Shown: positions 11,031 through 22,378 of the stretch, one piece after another | Layout of the letters: each line of letters begins with the position of its first letter | Numbering within the stretch: position 1 is the first letter of the stretch | Assembly (NCBI GenBank): GCA_033961575.1 | Contig: CM066737.1 | Coordinates: 87,850,271 to 87,914,270 of the forward strand | Direction of reading: 5' to 3' | From: Aselliscus stoliczkanus | Taxonomy: Eukaryota > Chordata > Mammalia > Chiroptera > Hipposideridae | DNA length: 64,000 nucleotides | Program-made: the position numbers and the translations under genes | Notes under the pieces: model-generated | The model's database searches: none | Told to the model about the DNA's origin: nothing | The model's input: the letters and a program-made list of their open reading frames with translations, nothing else

Positions 11031-11613
11031 TCCCCTCCCCATTACGTGACCAAGGTTTTGAAAGGAAGAAATCACATAGTCAAGAAGAGAAGACAATGCT
11101 GTAGAAGCAGAAAAGCCAAGTGTGGGTATTGGGACCAATTCAGGGCTTCAGAAAGAATGGAAATGAAATGTGCATCTATGCTGTATAGATGTGTCTACAC
11201 ACAAAACGAGGGATTGATGTTCTTTCATGGGTTAAAGATAGCTCCATATTTGTTTTTGGATGTTAGAGTGGAAAAACACAAATAATTAGGGATAAAATTA
11301 TTCAGAGTCCTGATATACTTGAAGATACATTGAGATCCCGTGATCAGACTTTCTAGGTATGAAATGGTTTGAGATTATTTGAAATTCTAAAAATGATATG
11401 TTCAAATTGAAAATATCAAGATTCTAGCTATTTTCAAATAAAGGATAATCATGATGAAAATAATCCACATATTAATGAACAATACCTAAAAAAAGGAAGG
11501 AAGAGTGGGAGGGAAGGGGTTTTATAATTATACATACCTTTCCATTATTATGTTACATATTTATTAAAGAAATTAATCATATACATGTAAATACATAATT
11601 TATTTAGGGAAAT

Positions 11614-11790
11614 TTTTTAAAAATTTTATTGGGGAACAATGTGTTTTTCCAGGATCCATCAGCTCCAAGTCAAGTAGTTGTTTCAATCTAGTTGTGGAAG
11701 ACACAACTCAGTAGCCCATATGGGGATCGAACCAGCAACCTTGGTATTATGAGCACTGTGCTCTAACCACCTTAGCTAACAGGATGCCCC
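11614..11790 (-). mobile_element. tRNA-derived SINE (family B), antisense, with target duplication
   Basis: On the minus strand a tRNA-like head (GGTTAGAGCACAGTGCTC, then the B-box-like TGGTTCGATCCCC) runs into a body with ACTACTTGACTTGGAGCTGA and ends TTCCCCAATAAAATTTTT. TAGGGAAAT flanks both sides (11605-11613 and 11791-11799). The 3' end resembles that of the L1s here. Confidence 0.8.
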
Positions 11791-11824
11791 TAGGGAAATA
11801 TTTTTGACTTCATTACTTATTAGA

Positions 11825-12420
11825 ATATTTATTTATTTAAACATATAATTACTAAACATTTTGTATCAGATATAAAATAGTATCTATCTTCATGGACGCT
11901 GTAGTTTAGTAGAGAAGATAGAAAGTAAACAAGTTAACACGATATCGCACAAATGCTTAATTTTAATGTTGATTAATGTTTTGCCGTGAGCCATCAGAAT
12001 ACTCTGAATGAGAATAATAAGTGGGGAACCTGCCTTTTATTAAGCAGTCAGTGAAGTCTTTTCTGAACAGGCTGATTAAAAGCTGGTGCCTGGTTAGTGA
12101 GAAAAGCCTGATGCTTTGATGTGTGGACTAGGGAGTGTGTGGATAGAGATTGATGAAGTGGAAGAAACTCCTGAGGCAGAAGAAGGATGAGCAGATGTGA
12201 GCCAGGAGGAAGCAGGTGGGAAATAAGAGTCATGACCTGTCTTTTAAGTCACAGTGAGGACTCAGTGTGTTTGTCAGGTACATTGGGAAGCTATTAGACT
12301 TCTAGGCACAGAAGTGGCATCATATCAAGTGATTGTTTAAAAGTTTGCCATTATCTGATGAATAGACTGAAGGGGCATGAGTGGAAGCATGTGGAAATTG
12401 CAGTCGTCCAGGTAGGAGAA
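11825..12420 (+). mobile_element. L2-like ancient LINE fragment
   Basis: The succession 'ttcatggacgctgtagtttagtagagaagatagaaagtaaacaagt', '...cagtgaagtcttttctgaacagg', '...acagaagtggcatcatatcaagtgattg' and '...agactgaaggggcatgagtggaagcatg' follows the usual order of mammalian L2 3' sequence. It is heavily diverged. Confidence 0.45.
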
Positions 12421-12439
12421 AAATACTGCCAAGGAAAAA

Positions 12440-13190
12440 AGAGGGAGAACCCTCGTGCGCTGTTGCTGGAATTGCAGTTTGGTGCAGCCACTACAGAAAA
12501 CAGTATTGCGGGTCCTCAAAAATTTAAAAATAGAGCTCCATTATGATACAGCAATCCCACTCTGGGTATATTTCCGAAGAGAAATCTGCACTCCCATATT
12601 CATTGCAACATATTCACAATAGTCAAGATATGGAAACAACCTAAGTGTCCCTCAGTGAATGAATACAGGACACACACACACACACACACACACGGAGTAG
12701 TATTCAGCCATGAATGAAGGAAATCCTGCTATTTGCAACAACCTGGATGGACCTTGAGAGCATATGTTAAGTGAGATAGGCCAGACAGAGGAAAACAAAT
12801 ACTGTATGATCACACTTCTATGTGGAATCTAAAAAAGCAGAACTCAGAAACAGAAGAGAAGGGTGGTTATCCAGGTTTGGGAGGTGGAGAGAATGGAAAG
12901 ATGTTGGTCAGAGGGTACGAACTTCCAGTTATACAATTGATAAATTCTTGGGATCTAATTTACAGCATGATGACTAGAGTTGACAATATTGTATACTTGC
13001 AAATTGCTACGAGAGTAAATCTTAAATGTTCTCAACACAAAAAGGAAAATGGTAATTACGTGAGGGTAATAGAGGTGTTAACTAATCCTATTATGGCAAT
13101 CATTTCACAATATATAGGTGTATCAAATAATTACTTTGTACACCTTAAACTTATACAATGTAATATGTCAGTTATATCTCAGTAAAGCTG
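12440..13190 (+). mobile_element. L1 ORF2 C-terminus and 3' UTR, sense
   Basis: The sense strand begins in decayed ORF2 (…GCAATCCCACTCTGGGTATATTTCC…ATGGAAACAACCTAAGTGTCC…), passes the AGTATTCAGCCATGAATGAAGG block and ends TATATCTCAGTAAAGCTGG. It is interrupted by frameshifts and by a (CA)n run at 12671-12693. The 121-codon frame at 12820 lies in the 3' UTR and is not a gene. Confidence 0.88.
12671..12693 (+). repeat. (CA)n within L1
   Basis: A short CA run lies inside the L1 remnant. Confidence 0.9.
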
Positions 13191-13479
13191 GACGTGAAGA
13201 AAATGGAGTGGGGAGGGGCAGGGCTGAATGTTCGTTTTACAAATTCTGGAACAGGAAGAATGGGGAACTTCCTATTTTATCTCCAAGGTTGAGGCAATGT
13301 GTTCTGCTGAGAGTATGAGCATAGTTTGGGCAATTCAGGGCTAGAATTTTGGCATCACCGATGTGATTAAGGTGAAGGTAAGATTGTTATTTTAACCCAA
13401 ACCTTTCACAAAAATCCTTCTATAATATGAAACCACAAAAAATTTCATCTTTCTCTCTGACCAGTCATAGAGCCGGGCA

Positions 13480-13655
13480 ATGTTATGTTTAAAAAAGACC
13501 TCAGAAATCATCTGGTCCAACTTCTAGGCTAGTTACAAAGCTGAAATAAAGAGAAATGAAGTGATGTGTCAAGGTTCACTTAGCCAGCTAATGATGAAGT
13601 CCAGATACCCTGATTCCAAATCTGATGTTCTTTCTAATACACTCATGGTGTCACC
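13480..13655 (+). repeat. Ancient mammalian interspersed repeat (MIR/L3-like)
   Basis: Blocks resembling 'gacctcagaaatcatctggtccaac', '...aagtgatgtgtcaaggttcacttagccagc' and '...cctgattccaaatctgatgttctttc' match a widespread mammalian repeat type. The subfamily is uncertain. Confidence 0.5.
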
Positions 13656-14474
13656 TTGGAATAATTTCCTGCCTTTCTTCCCTTAAAAAAGATCATTCCT
13701 GACCCCTTTCTTCTGCTTTAATTTTATAGCATGCCATATTATTTACTACAATTTCCATTAGTCACTCTGATATTATTGTCATTTTGTCAGCTGCCTCCAA
13801 AGATTGTAGCAGAGCATCTAAGTATAAATTTAACAGCATATTTACTTAGGCTTATTATAGGCTCATTGACTATGCAAACTAATCTTTCTACCTTAACTAG
13901 TATAATTGTTGGGCATAGTGTTCTAGTTGTGTCAGAATGAAACACTTATTTACATTTCAGTAGATCAGGTACTACATTCACCTTGGAGACTAAAGAACTT
14001 AAAATAGTTTTAATTTAACTAAATTAGGTTTAAGATGGTGGTAAAGTAAAAGAAAAATTAATATAATGGTTCCGCACATATTTAGTATTTGCGAAAGTAC
14101 CATTAAAACTTCATTATGCTAAAACTATGCATTACATATTAAGACTTCCCAATTCCAACTCTCACTTAAAAGATAGAACTCTATTTAATCCCAGAGAGAA
14201 AAATAACATCATTTCATCAGAGTTACTTTTTATGGTAAAAGAACAAGCACTATATATAATCATTCTAATACTAAATTGAGCTTTTCCCTCGGTATGGTAT
14301 AAAAGGGTACTTTGTAACAAGCCATTAGCATGCCTGATGTACATGTTTTAAGCTTTGCTCTTTTTCTGGCTAGTAAGGAATAAATTCTACTGTTAAGGGT
14401 TGGTATTTCAGAGATGTGTGAGGCTTTCAAGCACAAATCTTCTATTACCACAATAATGCTTAGCAACCTGCTTT

Positions 14475-14594
14475 TTTTCTTTTGTTTTGTTTTGTTTTTT
14501 TGAGGGCAGTGTCACTGGCCCTCATATGTGGGACTGAACTGGGGCCACTGGCTTCCCAAGCCATTGCTTAACCACCGTGCCACTCGGCCAGCCC
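14475..14594 (-). mobile_element. tRNA-derived SINE (family A), antisense, 13-bp target duplication
   Basis: A T-rich tail (CTTTTGTTTTG repeats), TGAGGGCAGTGTCACTGGCC, then the tRNA-like head ending CGGCCAGCCC. AGCAACCTGCTTT lies at 14462-14474 and 14595-14607 without a mismatch. Confidence 0.93.
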
Positions 14595-14669
14595 AGCAAC
14601 CTGCTTTATAAACTTAAAATTATATACAGAATAACTTCCATTTCAGTACAAATGTATTCCATAGAGAAT

Positions 14670-15150
14670 ATCAGGCTACATGATATTCCATTGTGTGTGT
14701 GTGTGTGTGTATATATATCTATATCTCACAATTAACTAATCCTCCATGAAAGTACAGTTGAGTGTTTTGAATATGTTGCTGTCTTCAAAGCTGACCTGAA
14801 CAGTATACATGCAACTTTGCACACTTTGTTTTGTATGGTTCATGTTTAGAGTAAAGAGTAAACTCAGATGAATAAATGTTAAAAATTTTAAGACATTTGC
14901 CAATTTGCTGTCTAAAAGGTTGTATTATGTTGGGTATTTCTCTCAACCTTTGTTTCCCTATATCCCTGCCCAAATTGGGTATTTTTGCTAATTATTTTTT
15001 TGCTAATCTTACATATACAAATGCATTAATTCTTTTTCATTTGCAATCACTAAACTATAAAAGTTACTGAGCATCCTTTCCCATGTATGGCCACATTTTA
15101 GTTTTCTTTCAACAAATTATATGCCTATGTCCATTATCCTTATTTTTTCT
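14670..15150 (-). mobile_element. Old L1 (L1M-type) remnant, antisense
   Basis: Antisense L1-like order: 'tattccattgtgtgtgt', '...cacaattaactaatcctccatg', '...caatttgctgtctaaaaggttgta', '...tatggccacattttagttttctttcaac'. A short TG/TA run is embedded near 14692-14718. Called by eye. Confidence 0.45.
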
Positions 15151-15238
15151 CTCTGATTTGTGAGAAATATAGGAGTGTTAAGTTCCTAGGATATTTGAAA
15201 TCTGTAAAACAGTATCGAAGAGCACAAAGAATTATTTC

Positions 15239-15565
15239 TTTTTTTGTTTTCTTGTGGGAATTGATCCAGCAACCTTGCTGTTAAGAGCACATGCTCTATC
15301 CACTGAGCCATCCAGGCAGCAGCTCAGCTCAAGGTGCCGAGTTCAGTCCCAGCCACGGGTGGGCATAGCCACCATCGAAAAGGCAGTCTTGTTGTTAGGA
15401 GCACATGCTCTCACCAGCTGAGCCATCCTGCCACCTGTAGGCAGCTCAGCAGCAGCTCAGCTCGGGCAAAGTTCACTGGCCCATGTGGGAATTGAATCAG
15501 TGACCATGTGGCTCAGAGCTCATGCTCTTAAGCAAACTCTTAACTAACTGAGCCATCGGCCAGCC
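15239..15565 (-). mobile_element. Composite tRNA-derived SINE (family C), antisense, 16-bp target duplication
   Basis: The element contains three related tRNA-like units in tandem, each with a 'gagcacatgctct...ctgagccatc' type segment, and GGCAGCTCAGC spacers between them. It ends on the plus strand with CTTAACTAACTGAGCCATCGGCCAGCC. CACAAAGAATTATTTC flanks it at 15223-15238 and 15566-15581, so it moved as one unit. Confidence 0.85.
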
Positions 15566-15944
15566 CACAAAGAATTATTTCAATGTGTGCCAATAAATTT
15601 ATTTTTTCAGCTGAAACATAATATGAAAAAATTTGTTTTTCTCTAATCTCTGTTTGTAGAAAAGCACTGCCACACACAATGGCTAAATTATAGTTGTAGG
15701 GGAAAACTGTTCATTTTATTAAGTATGCCAAGTAAATGGCTACATCTTATTTTAACACTTATGTGAAATTAAGCGTATCCAATCGTTGTGAGTTATTTTC
15801 CTCAATCACATCCATAAGCTTTTTACTTCTTCATTTTTTCCATCTAAGCATTTTATTATTTCCAGACTGCTCAACAATAATATAATGATAATGTTTTATG
15901 ACTTTCAATATTCATGCTTTATTTGTTGATTTGTTTTATGACAG

Positions 15945-16115
15945 GTCTACGCCAGAAAGGAAGCCTTAAAGGTAGGCTTAGATAAAACTGTAAGCCTTCA
16001 GAAAGACCTGTCAGAGATGCATGAATGGATGACGCAAGCTGAAGAAGAGTACCTAGAGAGAGACTTTGAGTATAAAACCCCAGATGAATTACAGACAGCA
16101 GTTGAAGAGATGAAG
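15945..16115 (+). CDS. DMD: dystrophin exon 26 (171 bp)
   Basis: The exon encodes residues about 1145-1201: the end of spectrin-like repeat 7 and the first helix of repeat 8. It has 57 open codons ([16 protein letters not shown]... to ...LQTAVEEMK). Length and phase equal human exon 26. The helix A motif [18 protein letters not shown] is conserved. The acceptor is TTATGACAG|G and the donor AAG|GTAAAA. About 3 of 57 residues differ from recalled human. Confidence 0.98.
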
Positions 16116-16217
16116 GTAAAATATACCAAATAAAACAAAGCAAGAGAAAGGTGCAACATTGCTTGAAATTTTCCTTTTGCACAATGTGCTCTTTTCTTGG
16201 TTTAATAGTAGAGGTTG

Positions 16218-16346
16218 ATTTTTTTTTTTTAAGTTGTCAGCTCAACGGTAGCTCAGCTTGGGCTGGGCATCGAACTGCTGTTGCTCAGAGCTCAGCTCAC
16301 ACTCTTGAGCGAGCTCTTAACTAACTGAGCCACTCGGCCGGCCCAG
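16218..16346 (-). mobile_element. tRNA-derived SINE (family C), antisense
   Basis: After a T-rich tail the plus strand shows 'cagctcaacggtagctcagcttgggctgggcatcgaactgctg' and ends 'gagctcttaactaactgagccactcggccggccc', the complement of the CTCAGTTAGTTAAGAGCTC head. The flanks (GTAGAGGTTGA and GTATGTGGTTGA) look like a worn target duplication. Confidence 0.85.
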
Positions 16347-17067
16347 TATGTGGTTGAATTTTAATAATGTTGCTTCAAGTGTGATATACATTATGTAGAA
16401 TTCTTAAACTTTCTATTCATTTGAATGCATTGTGGTCAAAATATAAATATTGACAATCACAGTTTAGAACATTGTCCCCTTGAAATTATATAGTACTAGG
16501 AGATTAAAATCAGCTAATCACACTCGCTGTCTCTAGCTGATGCAAATTCAAAATGAGAATATGTCAAAGTATTGTTGAAATGACTGTTGACAATGAAGTC
16601 AACAGACTGTGTTCATTTGGTGGTTTAAAGGGGTTTCTTAGAACTTGGAAGGGCTAGATATTTGAACGGATGAGCTTTAATATGGATAAAAGGGACTGAG
16701 TTTACATGTATTTCCCTTCAAACAATAGCTGACAATATAATAATATTTATTTAGGAGCAAGGAAACTGGTGTGTAGCAGGGAATTGAATCTACACAGTGA
16801 CATTTTAGTATGGCCTCAGGCAACTCACTAGGCAGTGTAATCCTCTATTTTGTCATCATGACTAAATCATCTCATTTCCTAACTTGAAAGTATGAACTAA
16901 TGATTGACATTGACATCTAAGTAAATTGCCTTGTTCAGAGTGGGTGCTCAATGATTTGCGGCTGTACTAATAATTTCTGTCCTTATGTATTAGCAGTAAC
17001 ACACCATCTGTCCACCTTAGCCAGTGTGAAATATTGATAGATATTTGTTTGGCTTGAGGCCTCATGA

Positions 17068-17290
17068 CAGAGCAAAATTATTCTGGAGCCAGACACTTGG
17101 GTTTAAAACCTGGTCAACTGTATAACCTTGGGCAAGTTACATAAACCCATTTTGTGAACTGGGTGTCAAAATGCCTGCTTTTAAGAATTATTAGAAGGGT
17201 GAAATAGGAAAGTCCTAATGCGATGCCTGGCACAAAATAGATGCCCAGAATTCGATAATTATTACGATTGTTATTGATGCTGCATAGTAA
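17068..17290 (+). repeat. MIR SINE, sense
   Basis: 'attctggagccagacacttgggtttaaaacctgg', then 'ataaccttgggcaagttacataaaccc', '...gatgcctggcacaaaatagatgcccagaattcgataa'. The full MIR order is visible. Confidence 0.85.
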
Positions 17291-17509
17291 GAAATTAATT
17301 ACATGTACTTTATTATATAATGTACATGATCATTCAGTGAATATGTGTTATAATTTATAGCAGAAAGTACTCATGAAAATTCAGATGGGTAAAGAAATGT
17401 GGCTTTAGTCCCATGTAGAAAGTAAAATTAAAACATTTAAGGAAAACTCCATTTAGATAATGATAGTTTCTAGAGTGTTGAAAACTACAAAATCATTCTC
17501 ATCAAATAC

Positions 17510-18080
17510 CATATGTCATTCATTTATTCATCAACGAATATGTATTGCATACTTACTATGTGCCAAACACCTTTCTAGATACCGAATATAGTGGTGAGCA
17601 AGACATAAGGGCTACTTGAACTATTGGAATATACATATACATTTGGGGGAGGAGAGCAATGAATGGAGAAACAAATAAATAAACTCAGTTGAGATCCTGA
17701 TAATTTTCCTCAAAAGTAAACCAGGATTGTGAAATAAAGAATAGTTAGAGTTCAGGTGGGACTTGGGATGCTATTTTAGAAAGCATTGACTTGTAGGGCA
17801 TTTGTGAGGAAGTATATTTAATCTGAGATAGGAATCCTAAGAAAAAGCCAACCTTAAAAAAAATCTTCTTGAAGCTCATTCCAAGGAAGAGCTCATGCTA
17901 AGACCCTGAGGCTAATTGCGAAGAGAAAGAAGTCTCCTTCCCTGAAGAGAGTAAACTGGGATAATTGAACCGAGATGATTTTGAGGGGGTGGGTAGATAC
18001 CTGTGAACACAGGAGTTTTGTAGGATTGAGGAGTTTTTATTCCAAGTGAAATGGGAAAGCAAAGGAAGGTTTCAAACAAG
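17510..18080 (+). mobile_element. L2-like ancient LINE fragment, sense
   Basis: It opens with 'catttattcatcaacgaatatgtattgcatacttactatgtgccaaacacctttctagatacc' and continues 'agtggtgagcaagacataagg' and 'gctcatgctaagaccctgaggc', the usual order of L2-derived sequence. Confidence 0.55.
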
Positions 18081-18120
18081 TGACTGTAATGAATTTGAAT
18101 TTGACTGTGGGGATGTCACC

Positions 18121-18285
18121 ATTAGGAAAACTATATCTTTATAGAATATGAGAGCTAAAAGGTACTTTGTAAGCAGAAGAATCCACACTTCTCTATGCTG
18201 TTCAAAAAACTGAAGTCCCTATAGAGGTCGAATAATTTAGTCATAGTCACAGGTTTTATCTGTGGTAGAACCAGTAGGATTTAAT
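18121..18285 (+). repeat. Ancient mammalian interspersed repeat (same type as 13480)
   Basis: 'gagagctaaaaggtactttgtaa...ctgaagtccctatagaggtcgaataatttagtcatagtcacagg' repeats the pattern of the element at 13480-13655. Strongly diverged. Confidence 0.4.
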
Positions 18286-18292
18286 ATATTCT

Positions 18293-18575
18293 ATCCCATC
18301 CGACCCCACCCCACCCTACCCCACCCCACCCCATCTCACCCCACCCTACTCCATCCCATTCCATCCCACCCCATTCCATTCCACTCCTTCCCCATTCCAA
18401 ACCCACCCTTTGCCACCCTACCCTATCCCATCCCTTCATCCCACCCCACCCCATTCCATCCTGTCTTCTCATCCCATCATCCCATCCCATCCTCCCATTC
18501 CATCCCATGGTCCCATCCCATTGTCCCATGCCATCCCATCCTATCCCATGTCACCCCATCTCATCCCAGTCATCA
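18293..18575 (+). repeat. CCCAT/CCACC pentamer satellite-like block
   Basis: About 280 bp built of CCCAT, CCACC and CCATT pentamers, strongly pyrimidine-biased on the plus strand and guanine-rich on the minus. The C runs of four recur at about 5-bp spacing in the first 100 bp, so the minus strand could fold into G-quadruplexes. Proline/histidine-rich and Gly/Trp-rich open frames across it (130, 90 and 82 codons) come from the pentamer bias and are not genes. Confidence 0.95.
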
Positions 18576-19565
18576 TGTGCCACCCCTGTTGTCTTTCTTC
18601 TCACATCGCCATTCCCTCCAGGCTGTTCCCACCATCTCTTCTAATACCACATAGCCACTGCCTCAGATCACTAAACACGTAATCAGCAGTCAGCTAGTAT
18701 TCAGCTGCTCTGTTTCTCCTGGTTCCTTCCTTTGGCGCTGGCCCTCTTCTGGCCCCCTTCCCTCTCTTTTTGCACAGTTGGCCTGTCTGGCTAACCACCC
18801 AGTCAGATCCTTTTTTTCTTTTCCAGTGCCTGAGAGCAGACTGCCTCAAATTTTGAATTTTTGTAAACAGTCTTTGAAATGAGTGGCCCAACCAATTAGT
18901 CCACATTGATTGGCGTGTTTAAGTAACTGATCTAGCTACAAAATTGGTGCACTGGGGGTAATACTGAAAAGAGGAAAAGCGCCGGCAGCCTCTGGCAACA
19001 AAAGCAAATGGAGTTGGCAACTAGGTTCCATTTCTTGTGTTTCCTGCCCTGCCAGTCGAGGTAATCTCTTTAGGTCTGTTTCACTACCTAGAGGGTAGTG
19101 ACATTCCTTGTCCAGGCTTTCCGCCTGTGGCCCTATTGAGAGCAAATTTATCTTCATTGTCAGAAGACACTGACAGAACTACTTTAACCTCTCTCCCTGA
19201 TTTACTCAGAGTAAAAGTGGAGACCTTCTGTTTCTTGACATTCCTCTCCTGTGTTTTACTTGAAAATGATACAACTGTTTGGATGACTTCTTTTGCCCCT
19301 GTAAACAAAACTTCAATTAGCATAAAAGAGCCTACAGGACTGTTTGATAAGACACATCTTACTTCAAAATTCTTTATGGAGTGGGCAATGACAACATGCT
19401 GAAACTTTATATTAAACACTTTAAAAAAAAAGCTTTGGAATTTCCGTTTTAACTGTTTTCTTCTTTTTTAATTCTTTTACACTGTTGTCACTGTAGTCCT
19501 CGTGCTTCGCAGAACTTACATAAATGTATTTGCTATTCTTGCTATATGAGTGACAGACTAGAGCA

Positions 19566-19755
19566 GTGATTCTCACAATCCAGTGAGCCTCAGAGTCGCC
19601 TGGAGAACTTGTTAGAACATAGACATCTGGGCACTTCCGATTCTCTGAGGATGGCGTGGAGCCTGAGATTGTCCATTTCTAAAAAGTTTCCACGTCATGC
19701 CAAGGATTGAGTTCAAAAGTGGTTCCAAGGAACCATACTCTGAGAACCATTGATT
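19566..19755. mobile_element. MER20/MER5-like hAT-Charlie nonautonomous element
   Basis: The ends 'agcagtgattctcacaatcc' and 'catactctgagaaccattg' are inverted repeats of hAT-Charlie type. The interior 'tggagaacttgttagaacatagacatctgggcac...gattctctgagga' fits this class. Confidence 0.7.
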
Positions 19756-20008
19756 TGACATATTGGCAGTGAAAGGTGTCGGAGCATGTGATGGCTGGAT
19801 TCGTGGGTACAAAGGGCTCCAAAGCCACCATTTCTGATGAGGATTATGTGTAAACTAGACCAGTCATTTAGTTTTTTCCTTTGCCATGCAGTGCAGAAAT
19901 TCATCATGATTTTCTTTTCTCATCTCTGAACCCTTTTCAGCTTCTAAGCCTGCTTTTTAAAAAATTTATGAAAGCCTAGAAAACAGAGAAACAAGTGTTT
20001 CTCCGTTC

Positions 20009-20118
20009 TGTATTTTTTTTTTTTGAGGGCAGTATCACTGTCCCTCATATGTGGGATCCGAACCAGGGCCGCTGGCGTCCCAAGCCAGTGCTTAACCACT
20101 GTGCCACTTGGCTGGCCC
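20009..20118 (-). mobile_element. tRNA-derived SINE (family A), antisense
   Basis: Poly-T, TGAGGGCAGTATCACTG, CTCATATGTGGGATCC, then the head ending GTGCCACTTGGCTGGCCC. A short CTGTATTTTTT duplication flanks it. It abuts a family B SINE. Confidence 0.9.
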
Positions 20119-20129
20119 TGTATTTTTTT

Positions 20130-20292
20130 AAAATTAGGGAACAGTGTGTTTTCCAGGACCCATCAGCTCCAAGTCAAGTAATTATTTCAATCTAGTTTTG
20201 GAGGGCACAGCTCACAGTGGCCCATGTGGGGATGGAACCGGCAACCTTGGTGTTATGAGCACTGCACTCTAACCACCTGAGCCATCCCCCTT
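20130..20292 (-). mobile_element. tRNA-derived SINE (family B), antisense
   Basis: It has the same body as the copy at 11614: 'ccatcagctccaagtcaagtaattatttcaatctagttttgga' followed by 'ggatggaaccggcaaccttggtgttatgagcactg...taaccacctgagccatc'. The tail region is more diverged. Confidence 0.85.
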
Positions 20293-20394
20293 CGGCATTT
20301 TTTGATAGTTGCATAGGTAGTTTGTAATTTGTATAAAATACTATTTCATTTACTGGATCCACTTCTTCAGCTTATGAAGGATTTGAGATGGGTT

Positions 20395-20600
20395 TAACAG
20401 AAACTATGAGAAAGAATAAGATACAACTCAGCACGATTTACTTAAACTCTCTGAACCTTAGTTTTCTGGTGTATACTGTGAAGATAACAAAACGCATCTC
20501 ACAAGCTTTTGTTAAAGCTCCAGTGAGGTATCATATACGGAATGTCTGACAGAGTACACAGCAGCACATACTAAGTGATTAATGGTTGCCACAGTTGTTT
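20395..20600 (+). repeat. MIR SINE fragment
   Basis: 'ttaaactctctgaaccttagttttctggtg' then 'gataacaaaacgcatctcacaagc' and 'gtctgacagagtacacagcagcacatactaag' follow the 3' half of MIR. Confidence 0.55.
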
Positions 20601-22378
20601 GTAATGGTAAAATTATTATAGCCAAACTATGGTTTGTGTAGAAACAAATCCCAAGAAAAGTGATGCCACACAACAGATTTACTCAGAATTTGGAATTAAA
20701 AATTCCAATCAATTAAAATCTGTGAAGGCAGCCATTTAATAATCAGAACAACTTCCATTTGCCATCACATTGTATGGCTTTACAGCGTGATGGAGCGGAA
20801 TCCAAAGGCATAGGGTGTTTGTGTTGAAATATATAAAGGTATTTCATAGCTTACCTTGTCCATTTCCTGTTCATATCCCCTTACCCTCACTACTACACTG
20901 CAGGTAGGCCCAACTTCCTCCTTCCAAAACCCATATTTCGTTATCGGAAAGCTTTCCTGCGGCCACTGTAACCAGCTTTTCCTACCAGTGTGTCCAGCTT
21001 CAAGTATTAGGAAATTAGCATTTCCCCAGCAGCCTCCAAACAGTGATGAGAGATGGTGTATAAACACCCCAGTGTCCTCACCCCTGAATGAGGTAATCCT
21101 GAGACATGTGTTTTGCAGAACTTCCCAGCAAGTCTAGACACTGATCACTAACAGTAATTGCGGGTTTTAATAAGTATATCCTTATAATCTCTATTTCCTT
21201 TCCTGCCTCCATCCCCCTGCCAGTAATTCCTTCACATCACACAAAGTACTTGTGCTTGAAAACTCAACTCAGGGTTGGCCTTTGAAGTAACATGAATGAA
21301 AGATGTGTGAGTATTTGTAACATACATGCACACATTGGAAGTTAAGGAGTGTAAATATCCTTCAACCAAAGACCAACAGTGACCTTCCTGTAATTGAACA
21401 AGTTAGGTTTATTACTTTTGGTAATGAGAGAGAGAATGCATGCCATTGGGAACCTGTATACACAACATGGCATTGCATTAGTTAGACCATATTCAAGAGA
21501 ATCTGTTGTAGGATTTGATTTGTGTTAAATGAGTTGAGGCATGGTTTCAGGGCTTTGCTTTGGATTGCACGTTGTCAGTGAGTAGAAGTAACTCTGTGAT
21601 TGGGTATCTTCATACATTTTCCTACGAAGAGAAAAGACGAGAGTGAGGCTGAAGATGGAATTGATAAAGATGCAGTGGTACCTCAGACTATCCAGGATAG
21701 GGAAGTGTTTGGTTTTTTGTGTTTTGGACCATGTTCACTTTCTGGTCTGTACTCTAACATAATTATTCAGTGGTACTTTTGTCACGCTCAGCCATGGTAA
21801 CAAAGTAGCCTTGTCTGATGTTGATATTTCGTGAAACACTTTAGCTTCTACACAAGCTGACTAAGGCATAGTATGGTCCCAAGTAGAGAAATAAGACTTT
21901 CCTATATTGATTATTTTTGATTTAAATAACATCTGTACTGATTTCTTTTCTTCTTTTTTGTACTGATTTCAATATTATTCATCCACATAAGTAATTTATA
22001 AGTGATTTTAATTGCAGACTATCAGATGTTTTTGAACTCAGTATTGAAATATTTGTTTCTGGCTTGTTTCCTATAAAGACATAGATAGAGATAGAGGTAC
22101 ATAGATATCCACAAATACATACATACCGACATACAGACTACTTTTCAAAGTATGCTGATGAGAGGTCTATTAACATTCTGATTATAAAATTATTTTTTCA
22201 ATTTCCCAATTTTCACTGGACCAAAATTTGTGGAAATAATTGGAGTCATTGTTGGATTTCTTTTTATGAATCTCATTCCAACAGAGATGTTGTGAGGAAG
22301 AAAGAATATGCTAGTAGGAATGAATTAGGAAAGTAAAGTCGCAGTCTTGCTCTTAAGGGAACATCCTTTATTTTGCAG

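Larger units (their letters stand above)
8568..15944 (+). other. DMD: DMD intron 25
   Basis: This 7.4-kb intron carries a TA-flanked DNA transposon with a SINE inside it (8919-9601), L1 3' ends (about 10855-11030 and 12440-13190), a second SINE family (11614-11790), an L2-like stretch (about 11825-12420), a family A SINE (14475-14594), old L1 sequence (about 14670-15150) and a composite SINE (15239-15565). The stretches 9610-10850, 13200-13480, 13660-14460 and 15580-15944 hold nothing recognisable. The acceptor is TTTTATGACAG. Confidence 0.9.
16116..22378 (+). other. DMD: DMD intron 26
   Basis: This 6.3-kb intron holds a family C SINE (16218-16346), a MIR (about 17068-17290), L2-like sequence (about 17510-18080), a CCCAT-rich satellite-like block (18293-18575), a MER20-like hAT element (about 19566-19755), adjacent SINEs (20009-20118 and 20130-20292) and a MIR (about 20395-20600). 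The stretches 16350-17060, 18580-19560 and 20600-22378 hold nothing recognisable. The acceptor is a strong TTTTGCAG. Confidence 0.9.

Noticed and set aside
12820..13185. 121-codon open frame
   Set aside because: It is L1 3' UTR read in one frame; the same text recurs in other L1 copies.
18262..18682. Open frames of 130, 90 and 82 codons rich in Pro/His/Ser or Gly/Trp/Met
   Set aside because: They are translations of the CCCAT-type pentamer block on both strands and have no independent coding character.
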